DNA of 64,000 nt from Halorussus halophilus (GCF_008831545.1 NZ_CP044523.1:2418001-2482000), one strand, 5' to 3'. Shown: positions 1-8,541, counted from the first letter of the stretch. Notes: generated by a model not told the origin, from the letters alone. Numbers and translations are program-made.

Positions 1-809
1 GCCTCCGCAAGTTCGTCCACGTCTTCGATGTCGGCCGCGTCGCGGCGAATGTCTCGCAGTCCGAACGCCGACCAGCCAGCACGACGTAAGATAACGGCGT
101 CCTCGCGCACCGAGAACCCCTCGAAGTCGTCCCACGACTGGAGGTTCTTGTGGACTCGCTGGTCGGTGAGGAACCCGGCGTCGGTGACGGCGAAGGTCTT
201 CGTCGTCGTCGCACCGAGCAGTCCACCTGAAATCGGAAGCAAGAGGTAGAGATCCTCTCCGAGTTCGAAGTCGGCGACGACCGAGGCGACCATCCCGGCG
301 AGGCCGACGACCACGAACACGGCGATACTCCACATCACCAACCGCCGGTCACGCTTCGGCGCACTCGCCGTGAACCGGACGTACTCCTCGCTCCCGCTGA
401 GCGTCGCCCTCGCGTAGCGGTTCTGCGCGGCTACTGCGAACCCCATGCCCGTAATCATGCCCGCTATCATCCCGGCCATCGAGACGCCGACGGCCGCGCC
501 GCGGAGTCCGGCGGCGATGACGACGAACATCAGCACGCCGTAACCGAACGGCGCGACGACTGCGAGCCAAATCCACTTCGTGCGGCCGAGTCGAACCGCG
601 ACCGACTCTTGGCGGGCTTGCCACCCGACGAATCCCGCGAAGACGATAACCGACCCCAAGAAGCTAAAGAAAAGCGTGGCAGGATTCTCGGAGACGCCGA
701 CAGCCGCGAGAATCGTCACTGCTGGCGCGAGCACCGCGGCGGCGTAGACGCCCGCAATGAAGCCGAACACTGAGTCCGTCTCAGTTCCCGTCTCGTCGGA
801 CTGCTTCAT
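1..809 (-). CDS. Multi-pass membrane protein, C-terminus cut by window edge
   Basis: It reads leftward from an ATG at 809 and runs off the window, so only 269 codons are visible and the C-terminus is missing. About six hydrophobic stretches fill the first ~190 residues. They are followed by a soluble region (TDAGFLTDQRVHKNLQSW and onward) that looks like a small beta-rich domain. I recognise no catalytic motif or named family. It lies 44 bp downstream of the CPBP protease gene in the same direction, so the two may be cotranscribed. Confidence 0.75.
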   Translation of the reverse strand, partial: MKQSDETGTETDSVFGFIAGVYAAAVLAPAVTILAAVGVSENPATLFFSFLGSVIVFAGFVGWQARQESVAVRLGRTKWIWLAVVAPFGYGVLMFVVIAAGLRGAAVGVSMAGMIAGMITGMGFAVAAQNRYARATLSGSEEYVRFTASAPKRDRRLVMWSIAVFVVVGLAGMVASVVADFELGEDLYLLLPISGGLLGATTTKTFAVTDAGFLTDQRVHKNLQSWDDFEGFSVREDAVILRRAGWSAFGLRDIRRDAADIEDVDELAE

Positions 810-853
810 TGTCCACTACTCTGATTTGTGCCCGAGAAAGTGTTTCGGTCGCG

Positions 854-1771
854 CTACTTTCCTGCGGCGCTCTCGCTACCGTCTCGACCCCACTCGACGC
901 CCAATCCCTCGTGGACGACGAACTCCAGCGCGTTGACGAGGTAGTGAGCCACCACGACGACCAGCAGACTTTCCGTGACGATGAACACCGCCGCCAGCAC
1001 GAACCCGAGCAGGCCCGTCACTGCGATTCCGGCCGGTCCCTGCGCGCCGTGGCCGAGCGCGAACGCGAGTGTCGAGACGACCGCGAGCAACCACGGCGAG
1101 ACACCGAGACCAGCGGAGAACACGCCGACCAGTGCCGCGCGAAAGAGCAGTTCCTCGAAGGCCGCGATGATGGGCAGAACGACCGCGAGCAGGAGAACCC
1201 AGCCACCGACACTGTCTGGGGCCAGTTGCTCGCGCAGGTCCTCGGCGTACTCGATGCCCCACTCGTCGGCGACGTTCGCGCTCAGTTCGTTGGCGGCGTA
1301 GAGCGCCAGGCCTACGACGACACCGAGCGCGAGCGCTGGGAGGCCAGTACTCGCGGGAGTTCCGAATTCCACCCCGAACGCGACGGGCGGGATGTTGGCC
1401 AACCACGCTGCACCGAGCAGGACCGCGCCGAAGAAGCCCTGACTCACTGCGACGTTGACGAGCAGGGTCTTCGTGGAGTGGTCCGCAGACTCCGTTTGGG
1501 GCTGCTGGGCTTCAGCGCGCGACCGCTGGGTCTCCGTCTCGGCCTCGTTCTCGCCCCACGGATTCAACCGCGCGTGCTGTTCGAGTCGTGCCGCTCCGGT
1601 CGCCGGTAGTCCCTCGGCCTGCTCGTGAGCCTGGAGTGCCGTGGTGGTGTCCCCCGAAGGCTCCTCACTTGGTTCGACCAGCATCGCCTGCGACGCACGG
1701 GCCAACAGCATGAGCAACCCGAGGACCAACAGCGTGACGACAGCGAACGACCCGTACATCGGCGACGGCAT
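854..1771 (-). CDS. CPBP-family intramembrane metalloprotease
   Basis: The 305-residue protein starts with one membrane segment (residues 5-29), then a hydrophilic Glu/Gln-rich linker (30-105), then a bundle of membrane helices. The CPBP (CAAX protease and bacteriocin-processing) motifs are all present in order: E206-E207-x3-R211 in EELLFR, H241 in FALGHG, and H276/N280 in HYLVN. Family members are glutamate/metal-dependent peptidases acting inside the membrane; the substrate here is unknown. The long N-terminal linker is additional to the minimal family core. The promoter region upstream holds a dispersed repeat copy. Confidence 0.88.
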   Translation of the reverse strand: MPSPMYGSFAVVTLLVLGLLMLLARASQAMLVEPSEEPSGDTTTALQAHEQAEGLPATGAARLEQHARLNPWGENEAETETQRSRAEAQQPQTESADHSTKTLLVNVAVSQGFFGAVLLGAAWLANIPPVAFGVEFGTPASTGLPALALGVVVGLALYAANELSANVADEWGIEYAEDLREQLAPDSVGGWVLLLAVVLPIIAAFEELLFRAALVGVFSAGLGVSPWLLAVVSTLAFALGHGAQGPAGIAVTGLLGFVLAAVFIVTESLLVVVVAHYLVNALEFVVHEGLGVEWGRDGSESAAGK

Positions 1772-2139
1772 TACGATGTGGTTGGTGTTCGAGTGTGAAA
1801 AGTCGGTGGGGCGCGACGAGTAACGACTGCGGTTGACAGAATCGTTACGATGTGACTGCTAGCTGTTGGCGGTTACGAGAACAGCACTATCGCCGATACC
1901 AATGAGAAACCGCACCGCACAGCACCGCGACCACCGTCGGACAAACCGCGTCCGACGAGGTCACACTCACTTCGTTCACGTGACTGCCACACACCTCCCC
2001 ACCCGACTGCGGTCCTCAGGTTCGGAAGCCACGACCACGTTGGGTCGTGGCTTCCGCGTTGTGGTCCTCATCCCTCGCGCGAGAGTTGACGAGACACGGG
2101 GTCTCGTCAGCGCGCGCCATGGTCGAAAAGTCGTATCTG
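1772..2139. other. Intergenic region largely filled by a structured repeat
   Basis: This 368 bp gap lies between the start of the CPBP gene and the end of the SppA-like gene (both leftward). From 1858 to 2119 it is occupied by repeat copy R1. The remaining 86 bp next to the CPBP gene must hold that gene's promoter. I see no coding sequence. Confidence 0.7.
1858..2119 (+). repeat. Structured intergenic repeat, copy R1 (hairpin-rich)
   Basis: The copy begins GCTAGCTG, runs through ACCGCACCGCACAGCACCGC, and ends CGCGCGCCA. It contains three hairpins. H0 has 8 bp (CGTCGGAC 1935-1942 with 1950-1957). H1 has a perfect 14 bp stem (2023-2036 with 2043-2056) and a 6-nt loop. H2 has 9 bp (2087-2095 with 2101-2109). 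An 8-base direct repeat, GGTCCTCA, sits on both sides of H1. R5 at 37.8 kb has the same plan, with compensated changes in the stems. Confidence 0.85.
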
Positions 2140-3159
2140 CTACCGCAGTTTAAATTCGAAGCCGTCCATGTCCCCACCTCGCTCGCCCGCCAGCGCGCTC
2201 GCCACGCCAGCACCGAATGAGTACGCTACTGACGAGGCCCCGCCGCGGAGTCGCTCCATCACGCCGCGCTGGATTTCGAATTCTTGGACGGTGACCTCCT
2301 CGACGCCCAGTTCGCTTGCGATGTGGTCTTCCACGTCGTCTCGCGTGCCCAGTTCGTCCACGAGACCGATACTCTGGGCGTCGTCACCGAGGTACACCTT
2401 CGCTTCGGTGTCCCGGACTTGTTCGTCGGTGAGGTCCCGGCCGTCGGTCACGCGGTCCACGAAGTCCTCGTAGTAGCCGTCGATGAGGCCTTGCAGGTAC
2501 TCGCGTTCGTCGTCGGACATCTCCTTCAGCGAGTTTCCGGCGTCCTTGTAGTCGCCCGCGGCGAGTCGTTCGTACTCCAGTCCGACCTTGTCCGCGAGAT
2601 CCGACGCGTTCACCCGTGACCCGATGACACCGATGCTCCCGACGATACTCCCCTCGCGGGCGTAGATGGCGTCACAACCGCTGGCTATCCAGTAGCCGCC
2701 ACTGGCGCAGGTGTCGGTCGCGTAGGCAATCGTCGGCCCGTCGAACTGCTGGGCCGCGAGTCGGATGTCGTCGCTTGGGACGACCTGTCCGCCGGGCGTG
2801 TTCAGACGAACGATGAGCGCCTGTGCCCCCGCGTCGTAGTCGGCACGTTCGATTTGTTCTACTACGTCGTCCGCGGCCGCGCCCCCGGGTCTGGCAGGGA
2901 GTCCACCACCGCCGCCGTCGCGGGTAATCGGTCCCTCGACTGCGACTTCCGCAACCTGGTAGCTCGGGAATCGGCTCGAAGCGACGCGGCCCGCGATTCG
3001 AGCACCGAAGACGACCGTCGCGAGTAGGAGAAGCATACCGAACAGGTCCGCGAGGTCGTCGGAGCGTTCGAGGAACAGATACCAACCGACCGCGAGCGCG
3101 ACGACGACGCCCACGACTACTATCAACAGCCGCTGGAGACGGTACTGGCTATCGGCCAC
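2140..3159 (-). CDS. sppA: Signal peptide peptidase SppA-like serine protease (S49)
   Basis: A membrane-anchored protease of the S49 family, which cleaves leftover signal peptides or membrane proteins. Two hydrophobic segments (about 11-30 and 37-60) precede the protease domain. The nucleophile Ser153 is in CASGGYWIAS and the general-base Lys205 is in GDYKDAGNS, the expected S49 Ser-Lys dyad. LNTPGG at 119-124 is the usual strand before the oxyanion hole. At 339 residues it is the single-domain form found in archaea and in B. subtilis rather than the double-length E. coli form. It ends 21 bp from repeat R1. Confidence 0.92.
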   Translation of the reverse strand: MADSQYRLQRLLIVVVGVVVALAVGWYLFLERSDDLADLFGMLLLLATVVFGARIAGRVASSRFPSYQVAEVAVEGPITRDGGGGGLPARPGGAAADDVVEQIERADYDAGAQALIVRLNTPGGQVVPSDDIRLAAQQFDGPTIAYATDTCASGGYWIASGCDAIYAREGSIVGSIGVIGSRVNASDLADKVGLEYERLAAGDYKDAGNSLKEMSDDEREYLQGLIDGYYEDFVDRVTDGRDLTDEQVRDTEAKVYLGDDAQSIGLVDELGTRDDVEDHIASELGVEEVTVQEFEIQRGVMERLRGGASSVAYSFGAGVASALAGERGGDMDGFEFKLR

Positions 3160-3276
3160 GGCTGACCACTCCGTTGTCTATAGGAATATCCACTCCGCTG
3201 TGCATACCAGCGACTGCGAGCGCACAGGTCGTTAACTTTCGGGAAGTAGAGAAAAGATGCCGCTATATCGCCGCGA

Positions 3277-4140
3277 TTAGAGCAGCCCCGTCTTCTGGAG
3301 CTTCATCAGGTCCTCGGTGTCGAGGGTCTCGCCTTCCTTGAACTGCTGGTAGATCTCCTCGGCTTCCTCTTTGGCCTCTTCGCGCTCTTGGGCCTTCTCA
3401 GACTTGCGCTCTTTCTCTTCCTTCTTGTCGAGTTCGCGCAGTCGCTTCTGGACGCGGACGAAGTCCTCGTGGTGCTGGTCGGCCGACTCTTGAGCTTCGA
3501 CGAAGCTCTCGTGCATCTCGTCGGCTTCGTCACGAATCTCGTCGGCTTCGCGGTAGGCCTCGATCATCTGGTTGTGATGCTCTTGGGCCTTGTCCGCGAG
3601 TTCCGTCACTTTCTCGTGGTGGCGGCTGGCTTCGGCACGAACTTCCTCGGCCTCTTCGACGAGCCCTTCGAGGTCCTCGCTGTCGTTGAGCTTGTCCTTG
3701 CGCTGCTGGTACTCTTCGCGCTTCTCCTCGATCTTCTCGATGAGTTCGCGCTCGTCTTCCGTCGAGAGAACCTCGGTCTGCTGCTTGAACTCGAGCTGTT
3801 CAATCTCGTCTTCGAGCTCTTCGAGGTCTTTTCCCTCGTCGAGTTCGAGGTCTGACTTCTTCTGCTCGACTTCGTCGAACAGTTCGTTGGCCTTCGCGTT
3901 GAGCTCGTTGCGGCTCTCTTTGTGTTCCTGAACCTGCTCGTTCAGTTCGTCGCGCTTCTCGCGGTGTTCCTGTGCCTCATCGACCTTCTCTCGGGTCTTG
4001 GCGTTCAGGTCGTCGCGTTTGGACGCGCGCTTGCTGGCCTTCTGGTTCAGCTCGTTTCGTCGGTCGCGGAGCTGTCCTGCAAGTTTGATTAGTTCGCCTT
4101 TCGACTTGTTCTGAAGTTCCTCTTCTGTTACGCTTACCAT
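3277..4140 (-). CDS. Conserved archaeal coiled-coil protein (COG1340-like)
   Basis: The 287-residue protein is almost wholly charged, with continuous heptad-like Glu/Lys/Arg/Leu spacing and no membrane segment, so it is a long coiled coil. Homologues in haloarchaea are sometimes mislabelled phosphoserine phosphatase; no HAD motif is present here. The start is supported by GGAGGT about 10 bases before the ATG. A TATA-like ATATTTAAA about 215 bases upstream suggests a long leader. Its function is unknown; a structural or nucleoid/ribosome-associated role would be a guess. Confidence 0.82.
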   Translation of the reverse strand: MVSVTEEELQNKSKGELIKLAGQLRDRRNELNQKASKRASKRDDLNAKTREKVDEAQEHREKRDELNEQVQEHKESRNELNAKANELFDEVEQKKSDLELDEGKDLEELEDEIEQLEFKQQTEVLSTEDERELIEKIEEKREEYQQRKDKLNDSEDLEGLVEEAEEVRAEASRHHEKVTELADKAQEHHNQMIEAYREADEIRDEADEMHESFVEAQESADQHHEDFVRVQKRLRELDKKEEKERKSEKAQEREEAKEEAEEIYQQFKEGETLDTEDLMKLQKTGLL

Positions 4141-4442
4141 TCTTAGTTAAACCTCCGATTCCATACCCGCCAAGACGTCCGAAGCAGCGAGCGCGAGACG
4201 CGACCGTCGTTGGAGTAGTTCCAACGAATCGAGCGTCGATACGCCACGCTCGCGGCGACTCGCAATCGACCGGTGACAATAGTTCCCTGTCATTTGTCGC
4301 GCGATGCTGTCGAACGCCGGTGGCGTTCTGGTAACTGCAAATATAGCCTGCGGATATTTAAACCTTCCCCCTATGGAAACCGTGGAAACGGTTCACACGG
4401 CCGCGAGAGGCAGTGTAATGGCTTGGCACACTTCTCGGCAGG
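4141..4442. promoter_or_regulatory. Likely promoter and long 5' leader of the coiled-coil gene
   Basis: This is a gap between two leftward genes. A symmetrical ATATTTAAA at about 4354-4363 can act as TATA box on either strand. On the minus strand it would give a leader of roughly 190 bases ending in GGAGGTTTAACTAAGA before the ATG at 4140. A Shine-Dalgarno element with a long leader contrasts with the leaderless genes elsewhere in the window. I could not assign a riboswitch class. Confidence 0.45.
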
Positions 4443-6308
4443 TTATAAAGGATAGGCGTTCGTCGCCGTCCCGTCACCGAGCGAGAGCGACAACTCGACG
4501 GCGTCCGCGTCGTCGGGAACCCGCAGCGTACCCGCGCTCGCGCGCTGGAAAGGCTCGACTGCCACGTCCGTACCGCCGCTCCGGTTGCCCGCCTCCCACG
4601 CGACGGTCCCCTCGACACGCTCGTGGGTGTCGTTGAGGACCGTCAGTTCCCGACTGTCGCCGCTCTCGGGGTAGGCATCGAGGACGACTTGCACCGGTTC
4701 GAGCGAGTCGGCCATCGCGGCGTACCCTGCCTTCTCCGTGCCGTCGGCGGCCAGCACGCCCATGCCTGCGGCCGCATCCGTATCGCGCAGTGCGGCAGTC
4801 GCCAGCACGCCCGTCCCGCGCCGTCGGAGCGTCTCGGTCGCCGACTTGAGAACTTTCGCCTGATAGAACTGTGATTGCTCGACGCCACCGGAGACGTAGG
4901 CGTCGTGGAGGTCTGCGTCGAAGCCAGCGACACCTCCGGCGTCTTTTCTCTCGATTGCACCCTCAGAGGCGAGTGCGCCTGCCCCGAACGCGCCGACTAC
5001 GTCGCCGCAGTCGTACTTGTCGAGGAGCCAATCGAGGTCCGAGACGTCCCCGTACTGCCACCCCGGAAACACCTGCACTGCGTCGGGGTCGATGCCAGGC
5101 GCACCCGAGACGGGGAACGTCGGTGCGCCGTCGAACGTCTCGGCCACTTCGTCGTCGGCACTCGCGTCGTAGTCCGCGCGCCACGCGCGCCAGCGAACTT
5201 TGTACTTGGAGAGTCGCGACGGCCCGACCCCCGAAAGATGGTCGCTCGGTTCGTCGTGGACGCCGAACGCGGCCACACACGGGTGTCGCTCGACGCTCGC
5301 GGCGAGCGTTTCGGCGAGGTTGTTCGCGCGCTCCGTGTCGTAGCTGTCTGCACCAGCGAGCGGCAGGTCCTGCCAGACGAGCAAGCCAGCGTCGGCACAC
5401 GCTTCGTAGAACTCGGCGGGCGGCACGTGGGCGCGCGGACGAACCAGATTCGCGTTCGCGTTGGCGGCCCGCTCTACGTCCCACGTCGGCTCGCCGGTCG
5501 GGAGCAGGCCGAACCCGCGGGCGGGCACGTGCTGGCCGTTTACGACGAGTCCGTCGTCGTACGTAATCTCGCAGAGGCCCGTCTTGCGAACGCGCTCGGA
5601 GTCGCCGAGGCGCGCTCGGACTGCGTACTGGTGTTGCGGGCCGAATCCGATGGGCCACCAGTAAGCGGGGTCGCGCAGGTGGAGTTCCTTCTCCACGACG
5701 ACTCGCTCGCCCGCCTCGGCTTCGACCTGTGCGCGCTCCATGACGCCGCCGCCGCGGAAGCCCTGCGGGCGCACCGACAGCGAGATTCGGTCGTCCACGT
5801 CCGCGCCTGCTTCGACGGCCATCCGGGCGTCGATGACGGTTCCCTCCTCGGTTCGACGCGGCGTCAGCGTCAGGTCGTCGATGAACGTCTCGGGATGCGT
5901 TTCGAGGTCGGCCGCCCACCAGATGCCGGGCACCGCGTTCTCCGCGGGTACGTCGTCGGTGGCGTAGACGCCGCCGAATCGGTCGGGAGCGCGGCAGACG
6001 ACCACGAGTTCGTTCTCGGCATCGAGGTCGAGGGGGTACCGGGCGGGCACGAAGTACGTGTCGTGTTCGCCGAGCAGTTCGCCGTTCAGCCAGATGCGGG
6101 CGTGGGCGAAGCACCCGCGAAGTTCGAGCGTCGCTCGTTCGCCACCCTCGGTCGGGTCGGAAAACCGGGTTCGGTAGGCCACGGCGTCCTCCTCGGCGAA
6201 CCGCTCGGGGCGACCTGGCACCGTCACTGGGTGCCACTCCTCGGGAGATGGTGGCGCGTCCCCCGCGGACGCTTCGACCGCCGCGCCCGTCCACTCGTTC
6301 AGAGACAT
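4443..6308 (-). CDS. GH2-like protein, probably catalytically inactive
   Basis: The 621-residue protein has the architecture of glycoside hydrolase family 2: an N-terminal jelly-roll sugar-binding domain (about 20-150), an immunoglobulin-like domain (about 160-255), a TIM barrel (about 260-480) and a C-terminal beta domain. Barrel landmarks are clear (VVNGQHVPARGFG, LVWQDLP). The acid/base position is HDE (Glu353) where the family has Asn-Glu. The nucleophile motif S-E-F-G appears as G-A-F-G, with Ala440 in place of Glu. If this alignment is right, retaining hydrolysis is impossible. The start at 6308 was chosen because the domain fold begins just after it; a longer in-frame extension is low in complexity. 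Confidence 0.8.
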   Translation of the reverse strand: MSLNEWTGAAVEASAGDAPPSPEEWHPVTVPGRPERFAEEDAVAYRTRFSDPTEGGERATLELRGCFAHARIWLNGELLGEHDTYFVPARYPLDLDAENELVVVCRAPDRFGGVYATDDVPAENAVPGIWWAADLETHPETFIDDLTLTPRRTEEGTVIDARMAVEAGADVDDRISLSVRPQGFRGGGVMERAQVEAEAGERVVVEKELHLRDPAYWWPIGFGPQHQYAVRARLGDSERVRKTGLCEITYDDGLVVNGQHVPARGFGLLPTGEPTWDVERAANANANLVRPRAHVPPAEFYEACADAGLLVWQDLPLAGADSYDTERANNLAETLAASVERHPCVAAFGVHDEPSDHLSGVGPSRLSKYKVRWRAWRADYDASADDEVAETFDGAPTFPVSGAPGIDPDAVQVFPGWQYGDVSDLDWLLDKYDCGDVVGAFGAGALASEGAIERKDAGGVAGFDADLHDAYVSGGVEQSQFYQAKVLKSATETLRRRGTGVLATAALRDTDAAAGMGVLAADGTEKAGYAAMADSLEPVQVVLDAYPESGDSRELTVLNDTHERVEGTVAWEAGNRSGGTDVAVEPFQRASAGTLRVPDDADAVELSLSLGDGTATNAYPL

Positions 6309-6384
6309 ACAGGTGGAACTAAACCCCTCCCTGATAGCTCTTGCGTCCACCAGTTGACCACTTTCACTTTCACTCCGCCCTTCC

Positions 6385-6398
6385 CTCAATTTAAGTAG
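6385..6398. promoter_or_regulatory. Shared divergent TATA element
   Basis: CTCAATTTAAGTAG holds a TATA-like TTTAAG (6390-6395) about 26 bases before the rightward ATG at 6421, the spacing of a leaderless haloarchaeal promoter. Read on the other strand, CTTAAATTGAG is a TATA-like element about 80 bases before the leftward GH2-like gene. Confidence 0.45.
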
Positions 6399-6420
6399 GA
6401 TGGCGGGACCACCTACTGGT

Positions 6421-6573
6421 ATGCTCGACAACCTACAGGCGGTCTGTGACGGTTCGAACTGCGAGCGCACCCTCCGCGAAGCGGACTGCCAACTCGTGAT
6501 GGTGACGGCAGGGGGCGAACGCCGCGCCTACGAGTGTGCCTGCGGCGCGGTGACGGTAACTGTCGCGCGCTGA
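6421..6573 (+). CDS. Small zinc-finger-like protein (50 aa)
   Basis: The ORF encodes 50 residues with two cysteine pairs, C9-x4-C14 and C39-x-C41, plus C22, suggesting a small metal-binding or zinc-ribbon protein of the kind common in haloarchaea. A TATA-like TTTAAG about 26 bases before the ATG fits a leaderless transcript, and codon use matches the genome. Function is unknown. It is divergent from the GH2-like gene and followed 91 bp later by the DUF371 gene. Confidence 0.6.
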   Translation: MLDNLQAVCDGSNCERTLREADCQLVMVTAGGERRAYECACGAVTVTVAR

Positions 6574-6664
6574 ACTCGACGGCGACGAAGAACGACGACA
6601 GCGACGACCCGCGCGCCGAGCGAAGTTGGAGACCCTGAAGTACTCTCCGCGAGAACTGCCCTGC

Positions 6665-7087
6665 ATGAAGGAGACGATTCGCGCACACGGCCACGAACAC
6701 GTCTCGGCCGAACACGCCAGCACGTTCGAAGTAACGACCGACGACTTTCTGACGCCCGCGGGCGACTGCATCCTCGCAATCGAAGCCGACCAAGCACCCG
6801 CAGACTTCGATTCGGAGTTCGTCGCGGCTTGCCAGCACGAAGACGCTACGATTACGGCGACGTTCGAGGCTGGCGGCTACACGGAGCGCGTGACGGGTCG
6901 CGGCGACCCCGAGTTGACCTTCCAAAGCGACCGAAGCATGGTCGGCCGCACCAGCGACTACGTAGACGACCGGACGTTCGTGCTCGGGGCGGACTTTGCA
7001 GCGGAGGGCTTCGATAGGGACTTGGTGGCGGCGCTGGCGGATGGCGCAGAGTTGACCGTGACGGTGGAAGTCGAGCGGGAGGAGTAA
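6665..7087 (+). CDS. DUF371 family protein
   Basis: The 140-residue protein matches the archaeal DUF371 pattern: an opening GH-x-H-V-x-A-x-H (GHEHVSAEH), then LTPAGDCILAIEAD, then GRGDPELTFQSDRSMV. The start at 6665 (MKET) aligns with that opening. A longer in-frame start at 6626 would add residues unlike the family. Its function is not established; the family is nearly universal in Euryarchaeota. It is followed 24 bp later by endonuclease III. Confidence 0.85.
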   Translation: MKETIRAHGHEHVSAEHASTFEVTTDDFLTPAGDCILAIEADQAPADFDSEFVAACQHEDATITATFEAGGYTERVTGRGDPELTFQSDRSMVGRTSDYVDDRTFVLGADFAAEGFDRDLVAALADGAELTVTVEVEREE

Positions 7088-7111
7088 GTCGATAGCCACC
7101 TCAGTCCCTCT

Positions 7112-7924
7112 ATGAACGACGAACCCGCCGAGAACATCAGCGGTGGCGACCCCGAGACGAGTTCGTTCGCCACGTTCACTTCGGGGGAGGCCGCGACTCG
7201 CGCCGAGGAAGTCATCGACCGTCTCGGCGAACTGTACTGGCAGAAGACCTACGGCGGACAGGACGCCTTCGAGTGTCTGGTGCGCACGGTTCTGAGTCAG
7301 AACACCAGCGACAAAGCCAGTCAACCGGCCCACGACGCGCTCCTGGAAAAGTATGGAACTCAGGACCATGTAGGCCTCGCGTCGGCGCTCGCCGACGCGA
7401 GTCACGACGAACTCGCCGACACGATTCGCTCTGCCGGACTCTACAACCAGAAAGCCGAGGTCCTTCGCGGAGTCGCCGAGCGCGTGCTGGACGAGTATGG
7501 GAGCGCCGCCGAGTTCGACGAATTCGTCAGAGAGGGGGAGCCTTCGGAAGTTCGAGAGGCCCTCCTCGACTTCTCGGGAGTCGGTCCGAAGACCGCGGAC
7601 TGCGTTCTGCTGTTCGCCGGTGGCCAGACCGGCGTCTTCCCGGTCGATACGCACGTCCACCGCATCTACCGGCGACTCGGCATCGCGCCGCCCGACGCCG
7701 ACCACGAGGCGGTTCGGGCGGTGTTAGAGCAGGAGGTACCAGCGGAGAAATGTGGGTTCGGGCACACGGCCTCGATTCAGTTCGGCCGCGAGTACTGCTC
7801 GGCGCGCAAGCCCGCCTGTCTGGACGGCCCGGAGGCGTGCCCGCTGTACGACATCTGCGAGCGGGTTGGTGTGATTCCGGAGACGGGGGAAGTGGTTGAC
7901 CCCGCCGAGACAGCGAGGGATTGA
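7112..7924 (+). CDS. nth: Endonuclease III (DNA glycosylase/AP lyase)
   Basis: A base-excision repair enzyme that removes oxidised pyrimidines and nicks abasic sites. The HhH-GPD fold is complete. The helix-hairpin-helix GVGPKTADC carries the catalytic lysine (about residue 160), VDTHVHRI carries the catalytic aspartate (about residue 178), and a C-terminal four-cysteine cluster (C-x6-C-x6-C-x5-C) would hold the 4Fe-4S cluster. At 270 residues it is slightly longer than the bacterial enzyme because of an N-terminal extension of about 30 acidic residues. Confidence 0.93.
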   Translation: MNDEPAENISGGDPETSSFATFTSGEAATRAEEVIDRLGELYWQKTYGGQDAFECLVRTVLSQNTSDKASQPAHDALLEKYGTQDHVGLASALADASHDELADTIRSAGLYNQKAEVLRGVAERVLDEYGSAAEFDEFVREGEPSEVREALLDFSGVGPKTADCVLLFAGGQTGVFPVDTHVHRIYRRLGIAPPDADHEAVRAVLEQEVPAEKCGFGHTASIQFGREYCSARKPACLDGPEACPLYDICERVGVIPETGEVVDPAETARD

Positions 7925-7928
7925 CGGT

Positions 7929-8195
7929 CTACTTCTCCGTAATCTCAGTAATCGGCCGTGCCTCGTTTACGTCGGAACTGCTCGGTTCGGTCACGACTCG
8001 GATGAAGAAATTCACCAGCAGACAGGGGAGCGCAATTGCCAGCACTACCACTGGCACGAAGAGGCCGACGAGTTCCCCGGTCGCCAGATAGTACGACCCG
8101 CCAGCGGCGAGGACCAGCGGAAATACGGCACCTGCGCGGGTGCCCAGCCACCACGTCGATTCCCGTATCCGCTCGATTGTCGTTTCGGAGGGCAT
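7929..8195 (-). CDS. Small two-helix membrane protein, unknown
   Basis: The 88-residue protein has two hydrophobic helices (about 20-40 and 42-66) and an acidic C-terminus. It is convergent with nth, with only 4 bp between the stops. I recognise no family. Hydrophobic pattern and codon use support a real gene, but no function can be given. Confidence 0.65.
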   Translation of the reverse strand: MPSETTIERIRESTWWLGTRAGAVFPLVLAAGGSYYLATGELVGLFVPVVVLAIALPCLLVNFFIRVVTEPSSSDVNEARPITEITEK

Positions 8196-8332
8196 ACTCG
8201 AAACGTCACATTCATACAGGGTAAGTTTTCTGCCGCGCGAGCAGGTCAGACACGAATACGGACGATTGGTTACACCCCTCCGAGACGCTCGGTGACACCT
8301 TCCACCGAGAACGCTCGACTAATCAATCGACG

Positions 8333-8444
8333 GGTGGGACTGAAAGGGGTCGGCCGCTCGGCAAAGGCGGACGAAGTAAGCACCGCAGGCAGAGGCGAGG
8401 AGCGCAGCGAGGCCCCCGAGTCGAGCGGCCGAGGGCTTTCGAAG
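8333..8444 (+). repeat. Second repeat family, long copy S1
   Basis: It begins GGTGGGACTGAAAGGGG (8333-8349) and ends GGGCTTTCGAAG. Between these lies an 11 bp inverted repeat, TCGGCCGCTCG (8350-8360) with CGAGCGGCCGA (8422-8432), enclosing about 60 bases rich in GAGGCGAGGAGCGCAGCGAG-like sequence. A compact copy with the same ends is at 54087-54119. Confidence 0.6.
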
Positions 8445-8503
8445 TAGCCGAAACCACGATAACTGCTATAACTTCTAACGAGCAGTACCACCGCGAAGGA
8501 GAG

Positions 8504-8512
8504 ATATTTAAC
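8504..8512 (+). promoter_or_regulatory. TATA box of DUF373 gene
   Basis: ATATTTAAC lies about 30-38 bases before the ATG at 8542 and is preceded by a purine-rich GAAGGAGAG that could serve as the TFB recognition element. The spacing predicts a very short or absent leader. Confidence 0.5.
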
Positions 8513-8541
8513 CCCCGCCCGTCTGGATTCAACCACGCGAC

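Larger units (their letters stand above)
8196..8541. other. Intergenic region with second-family repeat and DUF373 promoter
   Basis: This 346 bp gap lies between divergent genes. It holds repeat S1 (8333-8444) and, near its right end, a TATA-like TATTTAA (8505-8511) 31 bases before the DUF373 start. No convincing coding sequence was seen. Confidence 0.6.

Noticed and set aside
809-1609. Rightward 266-codon ORF over the CPBP gene
   Set aside because: It is the antisense shadow of the CPBP protease, whose motifs are complete on the other strand.
1858-2119. CRISPR array
   Set aside because: Repeats are dispersed across tens of kilobases rather than evenly spaced, and there are no cas genes.
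4304-4636. Rightward ORF starting near a TATA-like element (METVETVHTAARG...)
   Set aside because: It continues into the antisense of the GH2-like gene, and its latter part is a shadow of that gene.
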